DNA of 39,389 nucleotides from Planctomycetota bacterium (GCA_016873255.1 VGXR01000021.1:1-39389), one strand, 5' to 3'. Shown: positions 1-10,524, counted from the stretch's first letter. The notes: generated from the letters alone by a model not told the origin. Program-made: numbers and translations.

Positions 1-2421
1 GCCGCCCCTGTCCCGGCCGCCCCCGCGGATCCGGCCGCCCCCGCGGATCCGGCCGCCCCCGCGGATCCGGCCGCCCCTGCGGATCCGGCCGCCCCCGCGG
101 CTCCGGCCGCCCCCGCGGCTCCGGCCGCCCCTGCGGCTCCGGCCGCCCCTGCGGCTCCGGCCGCCACGCCGGCTCCGGCCGCCACGCCGGCTCCGGCCGC
201 CGCGCCGGAGGGCGCCGCCAAGGACGCCAAGCCCGAGGATGCCAGGAAGGACGAGAAGAAGGAGGACAAGAAGGAGGACAAGAAGGACGAGGGGGCGCGC
301 TGGGCCGATGCCGTGAAGGTCGAGGTGAAGCCCTTCATCGCGCAGCTAGACGTCAGCGAGCGCGTGCCGAGCCCGTCGCCCGACGGCAAGAAGGTCGCTT
401 ACCGCCGCGACCACCGGGCCCTCGTCGTCCGCGACGTTGCCACCGGCGAGGAGAAGGAACTGCGCAACGGCTTCGACACCGACATCGACTGGCACTGGAG
501 CCCCGACGGCAGGTTCATCGCCTTCCGCCAGGACGACGACGACTTCAACAGCGACATCTGGATCGTGCCGTCGGACGGCAGCGTCGCGCCGGTGAATGTG
601 TCGCGCCACCCGGACCCCGATGCCAACCCCCGCTTCAGCGCCGACAACAAGGTGCTCGCGTTCGCGAGCGCCCGCGTCGACAACGAGGCGGACATCTACC
701 TGGTGTTCCTCGACAAGGAACTCGAGGGCATGCAGCGCTTCGAGCTCGACCAGTACTTCAAGGACGCCGGCGAGGCCGCCAAGAAGAAGGCCGGCGAGCG
801 CGCGAGGAAGCCAGAGGCCAAGAAGGACGACGCGAAGAAGGACGAGCCCAAGAAGGAAGAGACCAAGAAGGAAGAGACCAAGAACGACGAGCCCAAGAAG
901 GACGAGCCCAAGAAGGACGAGCCCAAGAAGGAAGACAAGCCGCAGAAGCTCGATCTCGACGATGCCTACCTCCGCCTGCGCCGCCTGACCTCGTTGCCGG
1001 GTGACGAGATGCAGCTCGAGCTCTCGCCGGCCGGTGACCGCGTCTACTTCATGGGCGGTTCAGGCGAGGCAGCCGGGCTCAGCAGCGTGGCTTGGTCGGG
1101 AGGCGAGTCGAAGAAGCTCGGCGCAGGCGGCAGCATCCAGCAGATGACGCCCATGGGCGACAAGCTCGTGGTCGTCGGCCGCGGTGCGGCCAACATCGTC
1201 AACCTCCCCGCCGGGGACTCCAAGCCCGTCGAGCTGAGCGACACGGTGGAGATCGACCTCGCCGCGCAGAGCGCGCAGAAGTTCGGCGAGATGGCGCGCG
1301 TGATGGGAACCATCTTCTACAACCCCACCATGAACGGCTGCGACTGGCCGAAGCTCTCCGCCAAGTGGGCGAAGCTCGCGGCCAACGCGCGCACCGACGA
1401 GGAGTTCGACTACGTCGCCAACCGATTCCTCGGCGAGCTGAACGCAAGCCACCTCGGCGTGCGCAGCCCGGGCGGCGATGCCGCGGGCATGCGCCTCGGC
1501 ACCGGTCGCCTCGGCGCACGCACCGTGCCCGCCGACGGCGGGTTCCGCGTCGAGGAGATCCTGCCGGACGGCCCGGCCACCAAGGGCCAGACGCCGCTCG
1601 CCGCAGGCGACGTCATCGTCGCGGTGAACGGCGAGGCCGTCACGCCCACGTCCACCATCGAGGGCCTGTTCCGCGGCACCGCAGGCCGCGAGACGGTTGT
1701 GCGCGTCATGCGCTCGCCGGCCGCCGGCCAGCCGCGCATGGAGCTCGACCTCATCCTCGTCCCGTCCGCGGGCGGCGAGATCCGCGAGCTGACGTACCAG
1801 GACACGCTCCGCGAGGCGCGCGAGACCGTCGACCGCCTCTCCGGCGGCCGGCTCGGCTACATCCACATCGCCGCCATGGACCAGGCCTCGCTCGACGTCT
1901 ACGAGCGCGACCTCTACGCCCAGGCGCATGGCAAGGACGGCCTCATCATCGACGTGCGCAACAACGGCGGCGGATCCACTGCCGACCGCCTGCTCTCGTC
2001 CATCATGGTCACGCCGCACGCGTACACCGTCCCGCGCGGCGCGGACCCGAGCCGAAAGTGGCACTACCCGGTGGACCGGCTCTTCATCCAGCGCTACTCG
2101 CTGCCCATCAACATGCTGTGCAACGAGAAGAGCTTCTCGAACGCCGAGATCATCTCGCATGCGTTCAAGACGCTGAAGCGCGGCACGCTGGTCGGCCAGC
2201 AGACCTACGGCGGCGTCATCTCGACGGGCGGCACGACGCTCATCGACGGCACCACCGTGCGCACCCCCTTCCGCGGCTGGTACCTGCCCGACGGCACCGA
2301 CATGGAGAAGAACGGCGCGATGCCCGACCTCGTCGTCCCGCAGACGCCCGAGGACGAGACCTCCGGCCGCGACGCCCAGCTGGAGGCTGCCGTGGCCGAC
2401 ATGCTCAAGCGCCTGAAGTAG
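1..2421 (+). CDS. Tricorn-like S41 family serine protease, 5' end outside window
   Basis: The frame is open from base 1 to the TAG at 2419-2421 (806 codons visible), so the N-terminus lies upstream. In order the protein shows a Pro/Ala repeat linker (residues 1-70), a Lys/Asp/Glu stretch, WD40/PD40-like propeller blades (SPDGKKVAYRR, SPDGRFIAFRQ), a second charged KKDEP-rich insert (about 265-312), more propeller-like sequence, a PDZ domain (about 490-575, with GDVIVAVNGE) and a C-terminal S41 peptidase domain. The probable nucleophile is Ser713 in NEKSFSNAEI, at the position of the tricorn SDGD serine; GLIIDVRNNGGGS and QTYGGVISTGG are family motifs. Proteins of this kind are usually periplasmic or secreted peptidases that degrade peptides. 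A GTG at 313 could be mistaken for the start, but coding repeats continue in frame upstream. The family call is firm; the substrate is unknown. Confidence 0.88.
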   Translation, partial: AAPVPAAPADPAAPADPAAPADPAAPADPAAPAAPAAPAAPAAPAAPAAPAAPAATPAPAATPAPAAAPEGAAKDAKPEDARKDEKKEDKKEDKKDEGARWADAVKVEVKPFIAQLDVSERVPSPSPDGKKVAYRRDHRALVVRDVATGEEKELRNGFDTDIDWHWSPDGRFIAFRQDDDDFNSDIWIVPSDGSVAPVNVSRHPDPDANPRFSADNKVLAFASARVDNEADIYLVFLDKELEGMQRFELDQYFKDAGEAAKKKAGERARKPEAKKDDAKKDEPKKEETKKEETKNDEPKKDEPKKDEPKKEDKPQKLDLDDAYLRLRRLTSLPGDEMQLELSPAGDRVYFMGGSGEAAGLSSVAWSGGESKKLGAGGSIQQMTPMGDKLVVVGRGAANIVNLPAGDSKPVELSDTVEIDLAAQSAQKFGEMARVMGTIFYNPTMNGCDWPKLSAKWAKLAANARTDEEFDYVANRFLGELNASHLGVRSPGGDAAGMRLGTGRLGARTVPADGGFRVEEILPDGPATKGQTPLAAGDVIVAVNGEAVTPTSTIEGLFRGTAGRETVVRVMRSPAAGQPRMELDLILVPSAGGEIRELTYQDTLREARETVDRLSGGRLGYIHIAAMDQASLDVYERDLYAQAHGKDGLIIDVRNNGGGSTADRLLSSIMVTPHAYTVPRGADPSRKWHYPVDRLFIQRYSLPINMLCNEKSFSNAEIISHAFKTLKRGTLVGQQTYGGVISTGGTTLIDGTTVRTPFRGWYLPDGTDMEKNGAMPDLVVPQTPEDETSGRDAQLEAAVADMLKRLK
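16..195 (+). repeat. 18-bp in-frame tandem repeat encoding a Pro/Ala linker
   Basis: Ten consecutive 18-bp units of the type GCCGCCCCCGCGGATCCG encode AAPADP, drifting to AAPAAP and AATPAP towards the 3' side. A 15-bp partial unit precedes them and a degenerate one follows. The gradient from near-identical 5' units to diverged 3' units suggests recent expansion at the 5' side. The product is an unstructured linker of the S41 protease; the copy number may vary between strains. Confidence 0.9.
841..930 (+). repeat. 15-bp in-frame tandem repeat encoding K/D/E-rich insert
   Basis: Six 15-bp units (GACGAGCCCAAGAAG or GAAGAGACCAAGAAG) encode DEPKK or EETKK. They sit between propeller-like blades of the S41 protease, inside a longer lysine/acid-rich stretch (about 781-945). 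The insert is probably a charged, disordered surface loop. Confidence 0.88.
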
Positions 2422-2449
2422 GAAATCCGCTCCTGGTTCGTTCGGCACC
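2421..2449 (+). repeat. Stop-codon-abutting repeat, copy A (3' of S41 protease)
   Basis: This 29-nt sequence begins GGAAATCCG, continues TCCTGGTT and ends GGCACC. Its first base is the last base of the TAG stop codon of the S41 gene. It matches copy B (minus strand, after sucB) at 27 of 29 positions and is related to copy C after purH. It has the same sense as its gene, as do the other two copies. Confidence 0.85.
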
Positions 2450-2682
2450 CCGAGCCGACAGCGAACGGTGGTGGCCTCATCAAGCGAGTTGTTGCACGCC
2501 CCGGCCGCGCGCGCCTCGCCGCAGATGCGCCCATCGCGTGCAACTTGTCCGAGCGACTGAGGCCACCGCCGTTCGCGGAGGCGTCCAGGGCGCCGCGCTG
2601 CGCATCACGCGCGCAGCCGAATCACCTTCCTGATTTCTCCAGAGAGATCAATTGGTGCCAAACGAACCAGGAACGGATTTCC
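2421..2682. repeat. Nested inverted-repeat island between two convergent genes
   Basis: The gap between the S41 stop (2421) and the sucB stop (2684) holds three nested pairs of complementary arms. The outer arms are 2421-2449 and 2654-2682 (27 of 29 matched). The middle arms are 2461-2479 and 2558-2576 (18 of 19). The inner arms are 2491-2499 and 2536-2544 (9 of 9). The right side has about 66 nt more than the left between outer and middle arms. Transcripts from either direction could fold into one long hairpin. No T-tract follows it. No coding sequence is seen here. Confidence 0.85.
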
Positions 2683-2683
2683 G

Positions 2684-2688
<5 letters not shown>
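2650..2688 (-). repeat. Stop-codon-containing repeat, copy B (3' end of sucB)
   Basis: Read on the minus strand, this 39-nt sequence starts ACTGACGG, whose TGA is the sucB stop codon, continues AAATCCG, TCCTGGTT, and ends TTTGGCACCAATT. It aligns with copy C over 40 columns with 35 identities and one gap. Two small dyads are visible, CGGA-AA-TCCG and TTGG-CA-CCAA. The copy also forms the right arm of the inverted-repeat island. Confidence 0.87.
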
Positions 2689-3940
<1,252 letters not shown>

Positions 3941-3958
3941 TGCCTTCTCCGTGGCGCG

Positions 3959-6778
3959 TCAGCGCGCCTTCTCGCCGCGGCTTCGGCCCGCGGACTTCTC
4001 GTCGGCCGGCGCCGCCGCAGCGCCGAGCGCCGCGGCCACCACCTTGGCCTGCTCCTTGCCGTGCTGCTTCAGGCTGCCCACCGCAGGGCTTGCCTGCGCC
4101 GGCCGTCCTGCGTACGCGGGAGCCTTGCCCGTCTCGCGCAGGAACTCCTGCAGCATGGACGACCACGCGCCCATGTTCCCCGGCTCTTCCTGCGCCCACG
4201 TCACCGACGCGCCCTTGTACCTGGCCAGCTGCGCCTTCACGTCCTCGGCCGGGAACGGCGTCAGCTGCTCGATGCGCACCAGCGCCACCGAGCCGTTGCC
4301 GGACTCGTTGCGTGCGGCATTGAGCTCGTGGAACAGCTTGCCGGTGCAGAACACCACGCGCCGGACCTTGGACGGGTCCGGCTTCGCGGGGTCGCCGATC
4401 ACCGCCTGGAAGTGCCCGTGCGCGAACTCCGGCAGCGGGCTCTGCGCGGCGGGCAGGCGCAGCATGCTCTTGGGGGTCATCACCACGAGCGGCTTGCGGA
4501 ACCCGCGCCGCTGCTGCCGGCGCAGCACGTGGAACACCTGCGCCGTGGTCGACGGGTAGACGACCTGGATGTTCTCCTCGGCAGCCAGCTGCAGGAAGCG
4601 CTCCATGCGTGCGCTCGAGTGCTCGGGGCCCTGGCCCTCGTAGCCGTGCGGCAGGAACAGCGTCAGCCCCGACGAGCGGAACCACTTGGCCTCGGCCGCG
4701 GCCATGAACTGGTCGAAGATCACCTGCGCGCCGTTGGCGAAGTCGCCGAACTGGCCCTCCCAGATGACGAGCGCCTTCGGGTCGACGAGCGAGTAGCCGT
4801 ACTCGAAGCCGACGCACGCGCACTCCGTCAGCGGCGAGTTGAAGATCTCGAACCGGCCTTTCGCGCCCTTGAGGTGGCGGAGCGGGCACCACTCCTCGCC
4901 GGTCTCCTGGTTGAAGAGCGCCGCGTGGCGGTGGCTGAAGGTGCCGCGCTTCACGTCCTGGCCCGTGATGCGCACCGTGTCGCCCTCCTCGACGAGCGTG
5001 GCATATGCCAGCAGCTCGGCGAGCGCCCAGTCGACGGGGCCGTCCGACTCGATCAGGCGTGCCTGCACGCCCTTGGCGGCCGTCTTGTGGGCCGCGAAGC
5101 CCTCGGGCACCGCGGCAAGCTGCGCCGCGAGCGCCTTGAGCGCGCGCGCCGCCACGCCGGTCTCGACCGGCTCGTCGCTCCACGTTCCCTTGAGGCCCTT
5201 CCACGCGCCCGCGAACGGGGCATGCCCGGGCTCGACCGGCTTCTCCTTGGCCCGCGCCTGCGCGGCGTCGAGCGCCGCGAACAGCGCCTTCGAGCGCGTC
5301 TCGAGCCCGTCGGCCGCGATCACGCCCTCCGACGCCAGCCGCTCGGCGTAGCGCGCCGCGACGGGCTTCGCCGCGCGCACGCGGCGGTAGAGGAGGGGCT
5401 GCGTGAAGTTCGGCTCGTCCGTCTCGTTGTGCCCGTTCTTGCGCCAGCACCACATGTCGACGAACGCGTCCTCGCCGAACTCGGTGCGCCACTCGGCCGC
5501 GATGCGGGCGACCGCGGCGCACGCCTCGGGATCGCCGCCGTTGACATGGAACACCGGGCTCTCGGCCACGCGGGCCACGTTGGTGCAGTACGGGCCCGCG
5601 TAGCTGTCGCGGCTGTCGGTCGTGAACCCCACCTGGTTGTTGATGACCACGTGGACCGTGCCGCCGACGTCATAGCCCTCGAGGCCGGCCATGTTCATCG
5701 TCTCGGCCACCACGCCCTGGCCGGGCAGCGCCGCATCGCCGTGGATCAGCACGGGGAGCACCGCCTTGCGGCCCTCGGCAAGCGTGCGCGCCACCCGCTC
5801 CTGCCGCGCACGCGCACGGCCGAGCGCCACGGGCGCCACGAACTCGAGGTGGCTCGGGTTGGCGCAGAGCGAGACCCGCACCGCCGCGCCCGAGGCGGTC
5901 GCATAGTCGCCCGTGAAGCCCTGGTGGTACTTCACGTCGCCGCCGCCGTTCGAGAAGTGCTGCGCCCACGATTCCTCGAACTCGGTGAAGATCATCTCGG
6001 CCGGCTTGGAGGCGACGTTGTGCAGCAAGTTCAGGCGGCCGCGGTGCGCCATGCCGAGCACGCACTCGCCCGCGCCGGTTGCAGCGGCCGTCCCGAGCAC
6101 CTCGTCGAGCACCACGAGGAGCGACTCGCCGCCCTCAAGGCCGAACCGCTTCTTGCCGATGAAGCGCGTCGCGAGGAAGTTCTCGAAGCCATCGGCCGCG
6201 ATCACCTTCGCGAGCATGCGCTCCTTCGCGGCGGCGTCGAACCGCGCCGACACGGCGGCCTCGACGCGCGCGGCGATCCACGCGCGTCGCCGCGGGCAGC
6301 CGATGTAGCCGAACTCCGCGCCGATCGGTCCGCAGTACGCGCGCTGCAGGAAGTCCACGATGTCGCCGAGCGTGGCACGCGGCCCGATGGGGAGCGTCCC
6401 GCAGTCGAACGCGCGCGTGAGGTCCGTGCCGGTCAGGCCGAACTCGCTGAGCGCGAGCTCCTTGGGCATCGGGCGGACCGTGCCGAGCGGGTCGAGCGAC
6501 GCGCCGAGGTGCCCGAGCCTGCGATACGCCTCGATGAGCGCGTCGACCTTCGACTGCCCTGCGTCCGCGGTGCCGCCCTCGGCGGCCGCGGCGGGCCGCT
6601 CGAGCCCCAGCTCGAACCCGAGGAAGAACTGGTTCCACGACTCGCTGACCGAGGCGGGGTCCTTCTTCCACGCGGCGTGCATCGCCTCGACGTACTCCGG
6701 CGACCATGCGTTCACCGCGCGGCCGGTGGAGGCGAGCGGTGCAATCCGGCGGTGGCCGTGGCCCGAGGTGTCGGACAT
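3959..6778 (-). CDS. sucA: 2-oxoglutarate dehydrogenase E1 component
   Basis: This is the thiamine-diphosphate E1 that decarboxylates 2-oxoglutarate and passes the succinyl unit to SucB in the TCA cycle. From the ATG at 6778 it has 939 residues, close to the usual 930 or so. Family motifs are HRGRLNLL, the ThDP/Mg site GDAALPGQGVVAETMNM with a following NNQVGFTTDSRDS, SPVFHVNGGDPEAC, CWRKNGHNETDEPNFTQPLL, and in the C-terminal half FGDFANGAQVIFDQF and PHGYEGQGPEHSSARMERFL. An in-frame start at 6838 would add 20 Arg/Ala-rich residues. I prefer 6778 because the E1 N-terminus WSPEYVEAM follows it closely and an AGGAG lies about 12 nt upstream. It follows priA by 83 nt and precedes sucB by 18 nt. 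Confidence 0.96.
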   Translation of the reverse strand: MSDTSGHGHRRIAPLASTGRAVNAWSPEYVEAMHAAWKKDPASVSESWNQFFLGFELGLERPAAAAEGGTADAGQSKVDALIEAYRRLGHLGASLDPLGTVRPMPKELALSEFGLTGTDLTRAFDCGTLPIGPRATLGDIVDFLQRAYCGPIGAEFGYIGCPRRRAWIAARVEAAVSARFDAAAKERMLAKVIAADGFENFLATRFIGKKRFGLEGGESLLVVLDEVLGTAAATGAGECVLGMAHRGRLNLLHNVASKPAEMIFTEFEESWAQHFSNGGGDVKYHQGFTGDYATASGAAVRVSLCANPSHLEFVAPVALGRARARQERVARTLAEGRKAVLPVLIHGDAALPGQGVVAETMNMAGLEGYDVGGTVHVVINNQVGFTTDSRDSYAGPYCTNVARVAESPVFHVNGGDPEACAAVARIAAEWRTEFGEDAFVDMWCWRKNGHNETDEPNFTQPLLYRRVRAAKPVAARYAERLASEGVIAADGLETRSKALFAALDAAQARAKEKPVEPGHAPFAGAWKGLKGTWSDEPVETGVAARALKALAAQLAAVPEGFAAHKTAAKGVQARLIESDGPVDWALAELLAYATLVEEGDTVRITGQDVKRGTFSHRHAALFNQETGEEWCPLRHLKGAKGRFEIFNSPLTECACVGFEYGYSLVDPKALVIWEGQFGDFANGAQVIFDQFMAAAEAKWFRSSGLTLFLPHGYEGQGPEHSSARMERFLQLAAEENIQVVYPSTTAQVFHVLRRQQRRGFRKPLVVMTPKSMLRLPAAQSPLPEFAHGHFQAVIGDPAKPDPSKVRRVVFCTGKLFHELNAARNESGNGSVALVRIEQLTPFPAEDVKAQLARYKGASVTWAQEEPGNMGAWSSMLQEFLRETGKAPAYAGRPAQASPAVGSLKQHGKEQAKVVAAALGAAAAPADEKSAGRSRGEKAR

Positions 6779-6861
6779 GGTGGGTGGCGCGCTCCTGGCT
6801 CTGGCTGGCGCGGCGCGCGCACGGGGCCGAAAGCCCACCGATTGTAGGGGTTTCCGGGCCG

Positions 6862-9204
6862 CTACATCAAGGCGACGGGGTCCACGTCCACGGCATAAGT
6901 CTCGCCCGGACGGAGGATTCCGGCATTTCGGGCGGATGTGAGGAATCTGCCCAGCGGCCCGGGCCCGGGCGCCACCACTTCCACCTGCATCCGCCAGCGA
7001 TCGGCGATGCGTGCGATGGGGCAGGGCATGGGCCCGGTGACCGTGACCCCGCCGCCGCCCGCCGCGCCGTTCGCCGCCGCGGAGAGGTCGCGCGCCAGCG
7101 CCTCGGACAGCTCGCGCGCGCGCTCCTCGCCCTCGTCGCGCACGACGACGCGCGCCATGCGCGTCGACGGCGGAAGCCCGAAGCGCGCCCGCATCGCCAG
7201 CTCCTCGCGCGCGAACGACTCGTAGTCATGCGCCGCGGCGAGGCGGATCGCCGGGGCCTCGGGCTGGAAGGTCTGCACGATGGCGCGCCCGGCATCGGCG
7301 CCGCGCCCGCAGCGGCCGCTCACCTGGCTCACCAGCTGGAACGTGCGCTCGGTCGCTCGGAAGTCCGGCAGGTTGAGCGCGGTGTCCGCGCTGACCACTC
7401 CCACGAGCCGTACGCCCGGGAAGTCGAGGCCCTTGGCGATCATCTGCGTGCCGACGAGGAGCCGCACCTCGCCGCGCCCGAACTTCCCGAGCGCGTCATG
7501 GAAGTCCGCCGCGTCCTGCATGCTGTCGGCGTCGATCCGCAGCATCGTGCTGCCGGGCACCAGCGACGGATGGAGGCGCGCAAGCTCCTCCTCGACCCGC
7601 TGCACGCCCAGCCCGAACACCGTCACCTGCCGCGCGCACTTCGGGCACTGCCTCGGGAGCCGCTGCTCTCCCTGGCAGTGGTGGCAGCGCACGTACTGGC
7701 CTGCGGCGCCACCGCCCGCGGGCAGCCTGTGGCAGATCATGCCCGCGTCGCAGCGGTCGCAGCGCATGATCCACCCGCAGCGCTGGTCGGCGCACGCGAT
7801 CCAGTTGGCGTAGCCGCGCCTGTTGAGGAGGATCAGCACCTGCCCGCCGCCGTCGAGCGTCTCCTGCACCGCACCCGAGAGCCGCGGCCCGAGCAGGTGC
7901 ACGCGCTGGTCGGGGAACCGCCTGCGCTCCTCCACGAAGTCCACCACCTCCACGTGCGGGAGGCGGAGCCCGGGCGCGCGCTCGCGCAGCACGTGCAGCG
8001 CGCTCGTCTTCCGCTCGGTCGCGTTGAACCAGCTCTCGAGGCTCGGCGTCGCGCTCCCGAGCACCACCGGGCACTGCGCAAGCTGCGCCCGGCGGATCGC
8101 CACGTCGCGCCCGTGGTAGCGCGGCATCTGGTCCTGCTTGTAGCTCTGGTCGTGCTCCTCGTCGACCACCACCAGCCCCAGCTGCCCGTCGGGGATCGGC
8201 GCGAACACCGCGCTGCGCGCGCCCATCACGAGCCGAACCTTCCCGTCGGCCACCAGGTTCCACTGCTGGTTGCGCTGCGCGGCCGTCAGCCCGCTGTGCA
8301 GGATGGCCACGCGTTCCCCGGGGAAGCGCGCGAGCAGGCGCCCGCCCGTCTGCGGCGTGAGCGCGATCTCGGGCACCAGGACGAGCGCCGTGCGGCCCGC
8401 AGCGAGCGTCTGCGCGATGAGGCGCATGTACACCTCGGTCTTGCCCGCGCCCGTGACGCCGAAGAGGAGGTGCTGCGCGAATCCGCCCCCCAGCGTCGCG
8501 CCGATCGCGTCCACCACCGTGCGCTGCGCCGCCGTCAGCTCGGGCGCCGGCCCGGCGCCGCCGCGCTCGGCGCGCCACTCGGCCTCGATCGACGTCCGCC
8601 GCTCCTCGCGCAGCACGCCGGCCTTCACGAGCCGCTTGATGGGCTCGTTGGTCCCGAGCTCCGCACGGGCGGCGAGGTCGCGCACGTCCATCGGGCGCTC
8701 GGCGCCGGCTGCGTCGCGAAGCGCCTCCGTCACCCGCCGCTGCTGCGCGGTCACGCGCCCGGCGGCGCCGAGCAGGTCCTCCCACCCGGGCGCCAGGTCG
8801 ATGAACGTGCGCGTCACGCTGCCCACGCCGCGCTTCACGGCGCCAGGCGTCATGGATGCCAGCGTCATCCCCACCGGGCACACGTAGTAGCCCGAGATCC
8901 ACTGCGCAAGCTCGACGAGCTGCGAGGGCATCGGCGGTGCGCCGCCGACGCGCGACTCCACGAACTTGAGCCTCGCCGCGGGCGGGGCGCCCGACGCGTC
9001 GGCCGGCAGCGTGCGCACCACCATTCCCTCCGTCAGTGCGTCGCCGCGCCCGAGCGGCACCCGCACGCGCTCGCCCGCGCGCAGGTCGGCGAGCGCCGCG
9101 GGCACGCCGTAGGTCAGCCCGTCGGGGTAACGGTCGACGGATCGCTCCACCGCCACCTGCGCGAGCAGGCATGCGGTTCGGTCGCTGGAAGCGAACAGCG
9201 TCAT
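6862..9204 (-). CDS. priA: Primosomal replication restart helicase PriA
   Basis: PriA recognises stalled or repaired forks and reloads the replicative helicase. From ATG 9204 the protein has 780 residues. It shows an N-terminal DNA-binding region, Walker A GVTGAGKT (about 245), the DEEH box in VVVDEEHDQSYKQ followed by YHGRDVAIRRA, and a zinc-binding segment with paired cysteines (CGWIMRCDRCDAGMICH, then CHHCQGEQRLPRQCPKC, about 470-528) inserted in the helicase core. C-terminal helicase motifs include VGTQMIAKGLDFPGV and QVSGRCGRG. A GTG at 9213 would add three residues and sits just beyond the carA stop; the ATG is the more conventional choice. It lies between carA and sucA in a tight same-strand cluster, an unusual but plausible operon. 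Confidence 0.95.
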   Translation of the reverse strand: MTLFASSDRTACLLAQVAVERSVDRYPDGLTYGVPAALADLRAGERVRVPLGRGDALTEGMVVRTLPADASGAPPAARLKFVESRVGGAPPMPSQLVELAQWISGYYVCPVGMTLASMTPGAVKRGVGSVTRTFIDLAPGWEDLLGAAGRVTAQQRRVTEALRDAAGAERPMDVRDLAARAELGTNEPIKRLVKAGVLREERRTSIEAEWRAERGGAGPAPELTAAQRTVVDAIGATLGGGFAQHLLFGVTGAGKTEVYMRLIAQTLAAGRTALVLVPEIALTPQTGGRLLARFPGERVAILHSGLTAAQRNQQWNLVADGKVRLVMGARSAVFAPIPDGQLGLVVVDEEHDQSYKQDQMPRYHGRDVAIRRAQLAQCPVVLGSATPSLESWFNATERKTSALHVLRERAPGLRLPHVEVVDFVEERRRFPDQRVHLLGPRLSGAVQETLDGGGQVLILLNRRGYANWIACADQRCGWIMRCDRCDAGMICHRLPAGGGAAGQYVRCHHCQGEQRLPRQCPKCARQVTVFGLGVQRVEEELARLHPSLVPGSTMLRIDADSMQDAADFHDALGKFGRGEVRLLVGTQMIAKGLDFPGVRLVGVVSADTALNLPDFRATERTFQLVSQVSGRCGRGADAGRAIVQTFQPEAPAIRLAAAHDYESFAREELAMRARFGLPPSTRMARVVVRDEGEERARELSEALARDLSAAANGAAGGGGVTVTGPMPCPIARIADRWRMQVEVVAPGPGPLGRFLTSARNAGILRPGETYAVDVDPVALM

Positions 9205-9214
9205 CGGCAGCACG

Positions 9215-10417
9215 TCACACGGCCGCGAGCGCGCGCTGCGCCGCGTCCATGTCCGCGGCGGTCACCGGCCGGCGCGACTCCATCATCGACACGAAGCAGT
9301 CGAAGAGGTACGCGCTGTCGTGCGGCCCGGGCGAGGCCTCGGGGTGGTACTGCACGCTGAAGATCGGCTTGGCCGTGTGCCGGAACCCGGCCAGCGTGCC
9401 GTCGTTGAGGTGCACGTGCGTCGGCTCGCCGCCCACGGCGCGCAGCGAGGCCTCGTCGACGCAGAAGCCGTGGTTCTGGCTGGTGATCTCCACGCGGCCG
9501 GTCATGAGGTTGCGCACCGGCTGGTTGGCGCCGCGGTGGCCGAACTTCAGCTTCCACGTCTTCGCGCCGAGCGCCAGCGCCAGCAGCTGGTGCCCGAGGC
9601 AGATGCCGAAGGTCGGCACCTCGCCCGCGATCTCGCGCAGCGTCGCGATGGTCCGCTCGACGGCCGCTGGGTCGCCCGGGCCGTTGGAGATGAAGAGCCC
9701 GTCCGGGCGGCGCGCGCGGATCTCCGCGGCGCTCAGGTCGTGCGGCACGACCTCGATGTCGCAGCCGCGCTCGGCGAGGTTTCGGTAGATGTTGCGCTTG
9801 GCGCCGCAGTCGAGCGCCACCACCCTGAATGTGCGACCCGCGCGCGGCTGCCCGCGCAGCGTCCACTCGCCGAGGCCCTCGCTCCAGGCGCTGCCGGCCG
9901 CAGGGCTCACGCAGCCGGCGAGGTTCTGCCCGGCCATCGAGGGCAGGTCCTTCGCCATCTGCACGAGATCGGCGTCCGCCTTCGCATCGCCGACGAACAG
10001 CACCCCGCGAAGCGCGCCCTTGATCCGCAGGATGCGCACGAGCGCGCGCGTGTCGATCCCGGTCAGCCCGATGACGTTCGATGCCGCGAGCCACTCCGAA
10101 AGGCCCTTCTCGGCGCGGTGGTTGCTCGGCTCAGGCACCGCTTCGCGCACGATGAAGCCCTTGACCGCGGCAGAGGCACTCTCCACGTCCTCCGCGGCCA
10201 CGCCGTAGTTGCCCATCTCCGGCGCGGTCATGGTGAGGATCTGCCCCGTGTAGGACGGGTCGGTGATCGCCTCCTGGTACCCGCACATGGCGGTGTTGAA
10301 GACGACCTCGCCGCCGGCCGTCGCGCCATCCGTACAGAGGCCAAACGCGGAGCCGCGGAACACCGTGCCGTCTTCGAGCGCAAGCCGGCACGTCCGGGAG
10401 GACTGGGAGGTCTTCAT
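9215..10417 (-). CDS. carA: Carbamoyl-phosphate synthase small subunit (glutaminase)
   Basis: CarA hydrolyses glutamine and channels ammonia to CarB to make carbamoyl phosphate for pyrimidine and arginine synthesis. The 400-residue protein has the N-terminal CarA domain (RLALEDGTVFRGSAFG, GYQEAITDPSYTGQI, GLTGIDTRALVRILR) and a class I glutamine amidotransferase domain. The latter carries the nucleophile Cys in PTFGICLGHQLLALALGA and the catalytic His/Glu pair in QYHPEASPGPHD. Length is slightly above the usual 380 or so. carB is not in the window. The start at 10417 faces the secretin gene across a 236-bp divergent region, so carA probably heads the carA-priA-sucA-sucB unit. The gap to priA is about 10 nt. 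Confidence 0.96.
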   Translation of the reverse strand: MKTSQSSRTCRLALEDGTVFRGSAFGLCTDGATAGGEVVFNTAMCGYQEAITDPSYTGQILTMTAPEMGNYGVAAEDVESASAAVKGFIVREAVPEPSNHRAEKGLSEWLAASNVIGLTGIDTRALVRILRIKGALRGVLFVGDAKADADLVQMAKDLPSMAGQNLAGCVSPAAGSAWSEGLGEWTLRGQPRAGRTFRVVALDCGAKRNIYRNLAERGCDIEVVPHDLSAAEIRARRPDGLFISNGPGDPAAVERTIATLREIAGEVPTFGICLGHQLLALALGAKTWKLKFGHRGANQPVRNLMTGRVEITSQNHGFCVDEASLRAVGGEPTHVHLNDGTLAGFRHTAKPIFSVQYHPEASPGPHDSAYLFDCFVSMMESRRPVTAADMDAAQRALAAV

Positions 10418-10524
10418 CGGGGGTCCGAGTCTACCCGCCTGCCGTCGGCGCCATCGCAGCAGACGGGTTTTCCACTCCCTGAACCCCTTCGTTGCACGCT
10501 TCCCGGGCCGTGGGTAGCCTCACG

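Noticed and set aside
1-195. CRISPR-like direct repeats
   Set aside because: Units are contiguous without spacers, in frame and continuous with a coding sequence.
2421-2682. Classical MITE or insertion sequence
   Set aside because: Long terminal-type inverted repeats exist, but no target-site duplication is visible at the ends and no transposase is present; a single copy without an inverted partner (32800-32839) also argues against it.
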